DNA of 48,722 nt from Spirochaetia bacterium (lineage in GTDB: Bacteria; Spirochaetota; Spirochaetia; Treponematales; Treponemataceae). The position numbers and the translations under genes are program-made. The notes beneath the pieces were generated by a model. That model worked only from the letters and a program-made list of their open reading frames with translations. It was not told the origin of the DNA and made no database searches. Where the stretch lies: NCBI GenBank assembly GCA_900769975.1, contig CAAGIR010000218.1, positions 1 through 48,722 of the forward strand, written 5' to 3'. Shown here one piece after another: positions 1 to 7,141 of this stretch. Position 1 is the first letter of the stretch, and each line of letters begins with the position of its first letter.

Positions 1-23
1 TGGAATTCTGATATAAGTATTCA

Positions 24-81
24 TAGGGATTCTGCCTGTTTAGTTTTATAGAAAAATCAATTATACAGGCTTTTATCCCTA
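24..81. repeat. imperfect inverted repeat (hairpin)
   Basis: Two nested arm pairs face each other: TAGGGAT (24-30) with ATCCCTA (75-81), and GCCTGT (34-39) with ACAGGC (65-70). Together they can form one long imperfect hairpin about 75 bp before the kinase-like gene. It could be the terminator of a gene outside the window or a leader structure; no clear T-tract follows on either strand. Confidence 0.4.
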
Positions 82-112
82 TTTTATTCAATCACACAAA
101 AAAAATGATTGA

Positions 113-154
113 GCCATTAACAAACTTGATTCTATCGAATTTAGACTTAAAGAA
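113..154 (+). other. possible N-terminal extension of the kinase-like gene, start lost or frameshifted
   Basis: The kinase frame stays open upstream of 155 to a stop at 110-112 and reads plausibly as protein (…LDSIEFRLKEL). It has no ATG or GTG. An ATG at 105 lies in another frame and would give MIEPLTNL; one base change near 122-130 would join it to the LDSIEF reading. I infer either a one-base indel in the 5' end or an unusual start such as ATT at 116. Confidence 0.35.
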
Positions 155-1018
155 TTGCATGATTTTACTTGGTTAAAGAAATATGGTACAGCTTTTTGGG
201 TTGTAGATGAAACGGGCTCAGGATGTATTTGTATTGGAATGGAAGATGCTGAAAGAAAATATTTTTGTAAAATTGCAGGAGTAAATACAGTGGAAGCAGA
301 AGTTTCACCAAAAGAGTCTGTGGAGATACTGAAAGAAGCAGTTCATCTGTATTATGATTTAGCACATCCCAATCTGATTAAAATTATTGAAGAATATGAT
401 TACAACCAATTCTATGTTGTGGTTTTTGAATGGGCAAATGGTGAATGCTTATTTGACCATTGGAACTTTGAAACATACCAAAGAGACACCACTATTAAAA
501 GTCCTAAGGAAAAATTTAAAGAATTACCTCTTAGTAAAAAACTGAAAGCAATAGAGGTTTTATTTTCTTTTTTGCAGAATGTAAACAGACAGGGCTATGT
601 TGCTGTCGATTTTTATGATGGAAGTATTATGTACGATTTTTTAACAGATGTAACTACTATTTGTGATATTGATTTTTTCAGAAAAACTCCAGTTATTAAT
701 GATAAAGGTATCGAATGGTTTGGAACAAAGAGGCTGAAGGCTCCAGAGGAATATATAGAAGGTAGTGTGATTGATGAGCAGACGAATATATTTACTTTAG
801 GGGCATTGATATTTGAATTTTTTGGTAGTTTTTCTGATGAAGAAATCCACTATAGATATTGTAATAATCAATTCGTTCCTTGTGCATTTCAAAATTGGCA
901 TTTAGGTGAAAAGAGCTATCAAGTTGCATCTAAAGCTGTCAGTTGTAATAGAGCTGAACGATATCGAACACTTGAAGAGTTTTTTCATGCATGGAATAGT
1001 GCAACAAAAATCAGTTGA
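155..1018 (+). CDS. protein-kinase-like protein
   Basis: The 287-residue product keeps the outline of a eukaryotic-like Ser/Thr kinase. It has a lysine in KYFCKIAG, the helix-C-like HPNLIKII segment, a hinge-like VVFEWANGE, a catalytic-loop-like VAVDFYDGS, a CDIDFF segment in the place of DFG, and KAPEEY in the place of the APE motif. The catalytic Asp is present, but the HRD His/Arg and the usual Asn five residues later are not, so activity is uncertain. The listed start is TTG at 155 with no clear ribosome site; the true N-terminus may lie upstream. The substrate is unknown. Its neighbours (IS remnant, parB, parA) suggest cargo or accessory gene of a mobile element. A non-kinase pseudokinase is the main alternative. 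Confidence 0.7.
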   Translation: MHDFTWLKKYGTAFWVVDETGSGCICIGMEDAERKYFCKIAGVNTVEAEVSPKESVEILKEAVHLYYDLAHPNLIKIIEEYDYNQFYVVVFEWANGECLFDHWNFETYQRDTTIKSPKEKFKELPLSKKLKAIEVLFSFLQNVNRQGYVAVDFYDGSIMYDFLTDVTTICDIDFFRKTPVINDKGIEWFGTKRLKAPEEYIEGSVIDEQTNIFTLGALIFEFFGSFSDEEIHYRYCNNQFVPCAFQNWHLGEKSYQVASKAVSCNRAERYRTLEEFFHAWNSATKIS

Positions 1019-1270
1019 GCAAAGCACTCGAAACTTTCAGTTTGACGAATTGACAATAAGTAGTTAATTGCAGTAAAACAGAAAAGACACTATGCATTTA
1101 TGGGGTAGGATAATATCGGTAAAAATAAGTCAATGATGGTCAAAAAATCATCGACATCCGTCTCCGAACACGATATAATATAGGTAATCTAATAAGAAAA
1201 TAATGTTATCATTACTGCAAGCTTCATGGGAATGGTAGCCATGGTTATGAACTGGATGGAACGCAATGGT
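1019..1270. other. non-coding stretch, nothing recognised
   Basis: Only short ORFs are present on either strand, none with a ribosome site or recognisable motif. The stretch separates the kinase-like gene from the IS21-like remnant and may be eroded mobile-element DNA. Confidence 0.5.
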
Positions 1271-1647
1271 TGAACCCTCCGGGTGGCAATGCCACCGAAT
1301 TGCCACCGAAGAGCGTTTTACACTGGTGAATTTCTGTTTTCTTATTTTGACACGTATTAACAGGAAGGTTAGAAAAATCAAGACTTTCCTTGACTTAGAT
1401 TTACAGAGAATGATTTGTGTTTTCTGTATGGACTTGAACTCCTAAGCGCTAGTTGTGGGTTCGATTCCCGCTGGGAACAGCGATTTTTGCAGTAATAGTT
1501 GAGCACAATTATTACTGCATTTTTATTTTCAGGCATGATTTTGGGTGGCAAGTTGCCACCGAAAGTCATTGATTGTGATGAGATCTGCCACCGAAAATGG
1601 AAACTGCCACCCATTCTGATTTTTGAGATTGCCACCCGGAGAGTTCA
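1271..1647. mobile_element. IS21-like end remnant or MITE
   Basis: The 377-bp segment starts TGAAC and ends GTTCA. Its 20-bp terminal inverted repeats (1271-1290 and 1628-1647) differ at one position. Eight copies of TGCCACC or its complement lie inside, near both ends (1282, 1290, 1301, 1544, 1554, 1586, 1605, 1630). Ends of the 5'-TG…CA-3' type with multiple subterminal repeats are typical of the IS21 family, so this may be an internally deleted IS21-like element or a derived MITE. No transposase remains and I see no target-site duplication. A tRNA fragment lies inside it. Confidence 0.55.
1439..1479 (+). tRNA. 3' fragment of tRNA-Arg(CCU), probable attachment-site remnant
   Basis: The segment reads as the anticodon loop CTCCTAA, the 3' half of the anticodon stem, the variable loop, a well-paired T-arm (GTGGG/CCCGC around TTCGATT) and the acceptor strand TGGGAAC plus discriminator A. 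The 5' half is missing: the five bases before the loop (TTGAA) do not pair with GCGCT. Site-specific integrases of integrative elements often recombine in tRNA 3' ends, so this fits an attL/attR scar. It is not a functional tRNA. Confidence 0.6.
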
Positions 1648-1750
1648 GCTATAGTGTAGAGAGAGTTTTGGGTTGTAAAACAAAGTAAAGATGGGAAGTA
1701 AATAATAACATTATATTCTTGCTTGGAAATTTTCAAGCCTGACGGTGAAT

Positions 1751-1798
1751 CCCGTTCAGATTAGATAATAATCAATTCTAATCTGGGCGGGCTTTTTT
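1751..1798 (+). terminator. Rho-independent terminator or attenuator upstream of parB
   Basis: A 15-bp stem (CCCGTTCAGATTAGA with TCTAATCTGGGCGGG, two G-T wobbles) is followed by TTTTTT. It ends 24 bp before the parB start, so it either ends an upstream transcript or attenuates parB. Confidence 0.75.
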
Positions 1799-1822
1799 AC
1801 GTTCAGGGAAAGGAAGTTGCCT

Positions 1823-2689
1823 ATGGCAAAAAAGAAAGAATTAGCTGTAACAGAGGAAAAGGTCGTTGAGATTGAAATGGAGAGACTGCGATCTTTTGAA
1901 AATCATCCATTCAAGGTAAAGACAGACAGTCAGATGATTGAATTACAGGAAAGCGTGAAAAAGTATGGGATTCTTAATCCGCTGATTGTAAGACCGAAAA
2001 AAGACGGTACCTATGAAATCATATCAGGACACAGAAGAAAATTTGCTGCTGAGAAGATTGGGTATCGGAAGGTGCCAGTGATCATCAGGGTACTTAAGGA
2101 TGATGATGCAGTAGTTTCAATGGTTGATTCCAATTTACAGCGAGAAATGATCAGCCCCAGTGAAAAGGCATTTGCTTACAAGATGAAGTATGAAGTAATC
2201 AAAAGAAGAGCTGGGAGAAGAAAATGTGGTCAGGTGGACCACAATTTAGGCAAGAAGAGCATTGAGCTGATTGGCGAAGAATGTGGAGACAGTCCAAAGC
2301 AGGTCCAGAGATATATCAAGATAACAGATCTGATACCGGAAATGCTTGAAAAGGTGGATGACGGAAGCATGGGATTTACACCGGCTGTGCAGCTGTCGTA
2401 CCTGAATAAGAAGGAACAGAAGGAAATGTTGGAAGTAATGGAGTTTGCACAGTGTACGCCTTCATTATCACAAGCACTTCGGATAAAGAAGCTTAGTACG
2501 GAAGGCAAACTGACGGTACAGGATATGGAAGATATCCTAAGTGAAATCAAACAGAAAGACATTGACCGTGTTGTATTTAAGAATGAGCAGCTTCACAGAT
2601 TCTTTCCTACCAGCTATACAGCGGAGCAGATGAGGCGGGAAATACTTGAAATGCTAAAAATGAACATGAACAAATATTGGGATGAGTAA
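1823..2689 (+). CDS. parB: ParB/RepB/Spo0J family partition protein
   Basis: The 288-residue protein has the ParB N-terminal domain, with NPLIVRPKK, YEIISGHRRKFAAEKIG (the GHRR-type CTP-binding motif, about residues 66-80) and VSMVDSNLQREMISPSEKAFAYK. A central helix-turn-helix region follows (SPKQVQRYIKI…). Such proteins load on parS sites and work with ParA in DNA segregation. I take ATG 1823, six bases after AGGAAG, rather than a TTG two codons upstream. parA follows after 14 bp, so the two are an operon. ParB proteins of this form are common on Firmicutes plasmids and integrative elements; I infer an element origin. I saw no obvious parS palindrome. Confidence 0.9.
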   Translation: MAKKKELAVTEEKVVEIEMERLRSFENHPFKVKTDSQMIELQESVKKYGILNPLIVRPKKDGTYEIISGHRRKFAAEKIGYRKVPVIIRVLKDDDAVVSMVDSNLQREMISPSEKAFAYKMKYEVIKRRAGRRKCGQVDHNLGKKSIELIGEECGDSPKQVQRYIKITDLIPEMLEKVDDGSMGFTPAVQLSYLNKKEQKEMLEVMEFAQCTPSLSQALRIKKLSTEGKLTVQDMEDILSEIKQKDIDRVVFKNEQLHRFFPTSYTAEQMRREILEMLKMNMNKYWDE

Positions 2690-2703
2690 AGGAGAAAAAG
2701 CTT

Positions 2704-3168
2704 ATGTGTAAGGTAATTGCAGTATCAAATCAAAAAGGTGGAGTTGGAAAGACTGTATCGTGTGTAAATCTTGGAATTGGATTAGCAAAAGAAGGAAAGA
2801 AAGTGCTTCTGATTGATGGGGATCCTCAGGGAAGTCTTACTATCAGCCTTGGTTATGAGGAACCGGATGAAATGGAGTATTCTCTTGCAACGCTTATGAT
2901 GAACATTGTAAATGATGAAAAACTGAATATGGAGAAGACAATCCTTCATCATAGGGAAGGAGTAGATTTGATTCCGGCTAACATTGAATTGTCAGCTATA
3001 GAGGTATCTTTGGTAAATGCAATGAGCAGAGAATTGATTATAAAATCAATGATTGAAAAGCTCAGAGAGTTCTATGATTTCATTATTATAGATTGTATGC
3101 CTTCTTTGGGAATGATAACAATTAACGCTCTGGCTTGTGCGGATTTAAAGAGGGACAGATCTCACTAA
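2704..3168 (+). pseudogene. parA: truncated ParA family ATPase
   Basis: The N-terminal part is a normal ParA: deviant Walker A NQKGGVGKT (about residues 8-16), LLIDGDPQGS (Walker A'), and Walker B-like FIIIDCMPSLGMITINALACAD. A GGAG ribosome site precedes ATG 2704. After residue 147 (about base 3144) homology stops; the last codons (LKRDRSH) are read from a GGGACAGATC repeat and end in TAA. ParA proteins usually run about 250 residues, so about 100 C-terminal residues are lost. The break coincides exactly with the repeat block, so repeat insertion, recombination or an assembly join at the repeat could explain it. The product is probably not functional. Confidence 0.85.
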
Positions 3169-3199
3169 CCTCACAAACACAGCGAGCAATCACCTCGTC
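3151..3199. repeat. degenerate GGGACAGACC core at the parA break
   Basis: GGGACAGATC at 3152-3161 is a one-mismatch copy of the dispersed core. It marks the left edge of the repeat block that cuts parA and lies 39 bp from the structured element that follows. Confidence 0.75.
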
Positions 3200-3301
3200 A
3201 GTCGCCTTTCACAGCTCGCCTCTTCGGCTCGGTCGCAAGCGACTCAAGTCTTCGACTTGCCTATTCAAGCCTCGGCACGCCGTTTCCCCTCAAACCCTGC
3301 A
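3200..3301 (-). repeat. structured ~100-bp repeat, copy 1 (diverged stems)
   Basis: Read on the minus strand, this copy matches those at 15197-15295 and 27475-27573 in its constant parts (start TGCAGGGTTT, then GCCGAGGCTTGAA, GACCGAGCC, GGCGAGCTGTGAAAGGCGAC). Two stems differ but stay paired: CAAGTC-GAA-GACTTG here against GTGC-GTTA-GCAC in the others, and GTCG-CTTG-CGAC against GTCC-GAA-GGAC. A third hairpin, GCC…GGC, is shared. Compensatory change of this kind indicates selection on a folded RNA or single-stranded DNA. Confidence 0.8.
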
Positions 3302-3347
3302 CAACCATTCACCCAGCTGGCGAAACAGCCCCACATCAGCCCACATC

Positions 3348-3657
3348 AAACAGGGACAGACCTCACCATCTCTCACAGCACCGCACCAGTCAAAACAAGG
3401 TCTGTCCCCTTTTTCAACATCAGCCTTCCCTCACCACATCAAACAGGGACAGACCTCCCCATCTCTCACAAACCACCGCCGCACCAGCCAAAAACAAGGT
3501 CTGTCCCCATTTTCACATAAACCTTCCCCTCACCAAAAACAAACAGGGACAGACCTCCCCACATCTCTCACAAACCACCGCCGCACCAGTCAAAACAAGG
3601 TCTGTCCCCTTTTTCACATAAACCTTCCCCCACCAAAAACAAACAGGGACAGACCTC
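3348..3657. repeat. tandem array of ~93-100-bp units carrying inverted core pairs
   Basis: Units begin with AAACAGGGACAGACCT at 3348, 3441, 3541 and 3641 (periods 93, 100, 100). The three complete units also contain the opposite core AAGGTCTGTCCCC (cores at 3399, 3498, 3599). The DNA between is rich in CACC and CATCTCTCAC. Long ORFs across it are low-complexity and look spurious. This is not a CRISPR array: the units are long and almost wholly repeated. Confidence 0.9.
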
Positions 3658-3708
3658 TCTCTTCCCACAACATCGCCCCCACCACCTCCCACTGCACCGT
3701 TAAACAAA

Positions 3709-3739
3709 AAAAAGTCGCCCCATTTTAGAAGCGACTTTT
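3709..3739 (-). terminator. Rho-independent terminator of pflB
   Basis: On the minus strand, AAAAGTCGC and GCGACTTTT form a stem that runs into eight T residues. It lies about 30 bp after the pflB stop. Confidence 0.85.
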
Positions 3740-3768
3740 CAGCCTAAGCTATTTTATTTCACCAAAAA

Positions 3769-6066
3769 TTACAAGCTAGCGTGGCAAGTACGAGCGATAA
3801 CGTCATCCTGCTGTTCTTTTGTAAGGTTGATGAAGCGAACTGCATAACCAGATACACGAACAGTAAAGTTAGCATATTCAGGTTTTTCAGGGTGAGCCTG
3901 ACAGTCCTTAAGTTTTTCAACACCAAATACGTTTACGTTCAAGTGATGAGCACCTTTAGCAAAGTATCCGTCCATAACATTTACAAGATTTGAAATCTGT
4001 TCATCTTTGTCATGTCCGAGAGCAGAAGGATTGATTGTCTGTGTATTAGAAATACCATCCAAAGCATATTTGTAAGGAACTTTAGCAACAGAGTTCAAAG
4101 ATTTTACCAAACCTTTTGTTTCAGCACCATAAGAAGGGTTAGCTCCTGGAGAGAATGGTTCATGAGCTTTTCTTCCGTCTGGCAATGCACCAGTTGCTTT
4201 TCCGTAAACTACGTTAGAAGTAATTGTAAGGATAGAAGTTGTTGGTTCAGCATTGCGGTATGTTGGATGTTTCTTAATCTTAGCGATAAAGTCTTTAAGC
4301 AGCCATACAGCAATGTCATCAGCTCTGTCATCATCCTGACCGTAACGAGGGAAATCACCTTCAACTACAAAGTCGCTTGCCAAACCATGATCATCACGAA
4401 TAACTTTTACTTTTGCATATTTAATAGCAGAAAGTGAATCAACTACGTGAGAGAATCCTGCAATACCAGTTGCGAAAGTACGGCGAACATCAGTATCAAT
4501 AAGAGCAAGTTCTGCAGCTTCGTAGTAATATTTATCGTGCATGTAGTGGATTGCATTCAAAGTATTTACATACAAATCAGCAAGCCATTCAAGCATTACA
4601 TCATATTTGCGCATTACTTCATCATAATCAAGATATTCAGAAGTGATTGGCTGCAATTCTGGTCCTACCTGTGCATAAGGAGTAAGTCCAGCACCTTCAT
4701 CTTTACCACCATTGATAGCGTAAAGCAAAGCTTTTGCAAGGTTAGCACGAGCTCCGAAGAACTGCATTTCTTTACCAGTCTGAGTTGCAGATACACAACA
4801 GCAGATAGAATAATCATCACCCCAGATTGGGCGCATTACATCATCATTTTCATACTGGATAGAAGATGTATCAATAGAAATCTTTGCTGCATAGCGGCGG
4901 AAGTTTTCAGGAAGTCTCTTAGAATACAAAACAGTAATATTTGGTTCTGGAGAAGGTCCCATGTTTTCCAAAGTATGCAAGAAACGGAAATCGTTCTTTG
5001 TAACTTCTGAACGTCCATCCTGACCAAGACCAGCAACTTCCAGAGTAGCCCAAATAGGGTCACCAGAGAACAACTGATTGTAAGATTCAATACGAGCAAA
5101 ACGAACCATACGGAATTTCATTACGATATGGTCAACAAGTTCCTGTGCTTTTTCTTCTGTAAGAATACCTTTTTTCAAATCTCTTTCGATGTAGATGTCA
5201 AGGAATGTAGAAATACGTCCAACAGACATTGCAGCACCGTTCTGAGTTTTGATAGCAGCAAGGTAACCAAAATAAAGCCACTGGAAAGCTTCTTTTGCAT
5301 TTGTAGCAGGTTTAGAAATATCATAACCATAAAGGGCAGCCATAGCTTTCATACCCTTCAAAGCTTTAATCTGTTCAGAAATTTCTTCGCGAAGACGGAT
5401 AACATTTTCTGTCATAGTTCCGTCACCACAATTCAATTTATCCTGCTCTTTCTGTTCGATAAGATAATCAATACCATACAAAGCAACACGACGATAGTCA
5501 CCAACAATACGTCCACGACCATAAGTATCAGGTAAACCAGTTAAGATGTGAGCCTTTCTAGCTTTACGAATTTCTGGAGTGTAAACATCAAATACAGCAT
5601 CTGAGTGAGTTTTGTGATATTCTGTAAAAATCTTATGAAGTTCTGCATTTGGTTTATAGCCATACATTTCGCATGACTGTTCTGCCATTTTAATTCCACC
5701 AAAAGGCATAAATGCTCTTTTTAAAGGTTTGTCTGTCTGAAGTCCTACAACTTGTTCAAGTTCTTTTCCTTCAGGACAAATGTATCCAGCAGGGTGAGAT
5801 GTAAGACCTGTTACAACGTCTGTATCCAATTCAAGAACACCTGAACGTTCTTTACCGTCCAAACCAACACTTTTTTTAGTGTATTCAGCTTTCTGCAATT
5901 TCTGAAGTTCATCAAACAACTTGCTTGTTGCAGCAGTTGGTCCAGCTAAAAACGATTCATCGCCTTCGTACTGAGTGTAGTTTGCCTGGATAAAGTCACG
6001 AACATTAATTTCGTTTGTCCATAATCCTTCAGGATTAAAACCTTCCCATTCTGGTCTCAAAGCCAT
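3769..6066 (-). CDS. pflB: formate C-acetyltransferase (pyruvate formate-lyase)
   Basis: The glycyl-radical enzyme converts pyruvate and CoA to acetyl-CoA and formate in anaerobic fermentation. The 765-residue length matches the family (E. coli 760). The adjacent active-site cysteines are in ICCCVSATQTGKEMQFFGAR (about residue 425). The C-terminal radical-glycine motif is RVSGYAVRF, with Gly about residue 740. ATG 6066 follows AGAGG with an eight-base gap. A promoter and a possible leader peptide lie upstream and a terminator downstream, so it appears monocistronic. The activating enzyme gene pflA is not adjacent in this window. Confidence 0.97.
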   Translation of the reverse strand: MALRPEWEGFNPEGLWTNEINVRDFIQANYTQYEGDESFLAGPTAATSKLFDELQKLQKAEYTKKSVGLDGKERSGVLELDTDVVTGLTSHPAGYICPEGKELEQVVGLQTDKPLKRAFMPFGGIKMAEQSCEMYGYKPNAELHKIFTEYHKTHSDAVFDVYTPEIRKARKAHILTGLPDTYGRGRIVGDYRRVALYGIDYLIEQKEQDKLNCGDGTMTENVIRLREEISEQIKALKGMKAMAALYGYDISKPATNAKEAFQWLYFGYLAAIKTQNGAAMSVGRISTFLDIYIERDLKKGILTEEKAQELVDHIVMKFRMVRFARIESYNQLFSGDPIWATLEVAGLGQDGRSEVTKNDFRFLHTLENMGPSPEPNITVLYSKRLPENFRRYAAKISIDTSSIQYENDDVMRPIWGDDYSICCCVSATQTGKEMQFFGARANLAKALLYAINGGKDEGAGLTPYAQVGPELQPITSEYLDYDEVMRKYDVMLEWLADLYVNTLNAIHYMHDKYYYEAAELALIDTDVRRTFATGIAGFSHVVDSLSAIKYAKVKVIRDDHGLASDFVVEGDFPRYGQDDDRADDIAVWLLKDFIAKIKKHPTYRNAEPTTSILTITSNVVYGKATGALPDGRKAHEPFSPGANPSYGAETKGLVKSLNSVAKVPYKYALDGISNTQTINPSALGHDKDEQISNLVNVMDGYFAKGAHHLNVNVFGVEKLKDCQAHPEKPEYANFTVRVSGYAVRFINLTKEQQDDVIARTCHASL

Positions 6067-6084
6067 AATAAAACCTCTTTTTCC

Positions 6085-6132
6085 TCAGGACTCCTTTATG
6101 ATTCCCTTGGATATTAAATTACCGATTTTCAC
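6085..6132 (-). other. candidate 15-residue leader peptide upstream of pflB
   Basis: On the minus strand an AAGGAG sits six bases before GTG (6130-6132). The reading encodes MKIGNLISKGIIKES and stops with TGA at 6085-6087, just before pflB's own ribosome site. The 14-base string AATCATAAAGGAGT, which includes the ribosome-site sequence, occurs twice about 41 bp apart; the second copy lies inside this reading. It may be a leader cistron or chance; there is no comparative support here. Confidence 0.3.
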
Positions 6133-6192
6133 CCCAAACTCCTTTATGATTTTGAAGCAAAATGGAAAAACTTTCCGCATCGGTGCATCTAT

Positions 6193-6221
6193 ACTATAAT
6201 ACTATTATTAATTTTCTTCAA
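6193..6221 (-). promoter_or_regulatory. sigma70-type promoter for pflB
   Basis: On the minus strand, TTGAAG (6216-6221) and TATAGT (6193-6198) are separated by 17 bp. The start point would be near 6186, leaving a leader of about 120 nt before pflB. Confidence 0.55.
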
Positions 6222-6387
6222 GTTAAAAATAGAAATTTTCTGCAATACTAGAATGGAAGTCTTTATTATTTATAAACTACTTTAATATTTATTAATATAT
6301 CAAATATTAAATTTTGATTTTTATTTGAACAAAATTCATTCGCATCTGACTTTTACATTTTAACTATCTTAACTTCGAAATGTTTAT

Positions 6388-6393
6388 TATAAT
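6388..6393 (+). promoter_or_regulatory. -10 hexamer immediately before the DUF3237 gene
   Basis: A perfect TATAAT ends eight bases before ATG 6402 and no Shine-Dalgarno sequence is visible. Transcription would begin close to the start codon, giving a leaderless message. The -35 region is weak. Confidence 0.45.
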
Positions 6394-6401
6394 AGTATTT
6401 T

Positions 6402-6803
6402 ATGGAAGAAATTTTAAGAGTACATATAAATGTTACCGAAGTTGTTGAAGTTAAAGGTTTTGAAGGTATCGGAAGGCTCGTACTTTTTGACGGATGGGCT
6501 GAAGGTAAATATTTCAACGGAAAAATTGCAAACGGCGGAGTTGATACCCAAAAAGAATTTAATAATCAGAAAAAAGGAACTTTATCTGCTCGTTACATTA
6601 TTAACGGAACAGATTTTGTAGGAAATAATTGCAGCCTTTTTATTGAAAACAACGGCTCTTTTGAAGAAAATTATACATCTCCGAAAATCTACACAAATTC
6701 TGAAAAACTACACTGGATGGAAACCGCCCATTTAAAAGGACAAATTACAAATATTAACGGCGAGCTGATTATTCTGATTTTTAAAACCGATTCTGATCTT
6801 TAA
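6402..6803 (+). CDS. DUF3237 (UPF0311) family protein
   Basis: The 133-residue protein has the hallmarks of the small DUF3237 beta-barrel family: LFDGWAEGKYFNGKI, NGGVDTQ, LSARYIINGTD, IFIENNG-like LFIENNGSF, and PKIYTNSEKLHW (about residues 28-105). The biochemical role of the family is not established. There is no signal peptide, so it is probably cytoplasmic. It is transcribed divergently from pflB and is probably a single-gene unit. ATG 6402 is chosen because it sits just after a TATAAT box; no ribosome site is seen. Confidence 0.8.
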   Translation: MEEILRVHINVTEVVEVKGFEGIGRLVLFDGWAEGKYFNGKIANGGVDTQKEFNNQKKGTLSARYIINGTDFVGNNCSLFIENNGSFEENYTSPKIYTNSEKLHWMETAHLKGQITNINGELIILIFKTDSDL

Positions 6804-7103
6804 TTTAAAATATTCGGAGATTTGTACTTTCTGAATACCGTTATTTTTGTTTTCTGAAAAAGTGTAAATTTTGCCTGAAAATTAAATTCATTACGTTATG
6901 ACAAGATATGCTTCGCTTAAACCGCAGTTTTTTGATTTATATCAAACTAAATCAAAAGACTAAGAAAATACTTTTTAACCTGAAAATAAATTTACAAAAA
7001 GATTAAAATAAAGTTACAAGTTTGTTTGCAAAATAAAAATATCTTTTTGAGTCGAAAAAAAAACATATTCACAAGATTTTATTCATTTTTGATAGAATTT
7101 TAT
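6804..7103. other. AT-rich intergenic region with one hairpin
   Basis: No credible ORF is present. A 9-bp stem, TTTGATTTA (6931-6939) with TAAATCAAA (6948-6956), has no strong T-tract. The rest is AT-rich spacer before the hflX promoter. Confidence 0.5.
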
Positions 7104-7132
7104 TTGCGAAAAAATTGTTTGTGGAGTATAGT
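7104..7132 (+). promoter_or_regulatory. promoter of hflX
   Basis: TTGCGA (7104-7109) and TATAGT (7127-7132) are separated by 17 bp. The -10 ends nine bases before ATG 7142, so the transcript should have almost no leader. Confidence 0.5.
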
Positions 7133-7141
7133 TTATTTATT

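Noticed and set aside
1378..1635. 85-codon minus-strand ORF
   Set aside because: It runs antisense through the tRNA fragment and IS-like repeats; its SQRESNPQ-type text is the familiar antisense reading of a tRNA.
3348..3657. CRISPR array
   Set aside because: Units of 93-100 bp are repeated almost wholly, with no unique spacers of 30-40 bp, and no cas genes are present.
3135..3728. 197-codon plus-strand ORF across the repeat block, and shorter overlapping ORFs
   Set aside because: It is made of repeated Pro/Ser/Thr-rich strings read from the tandem array, has no ribosome site and starts inside parA.
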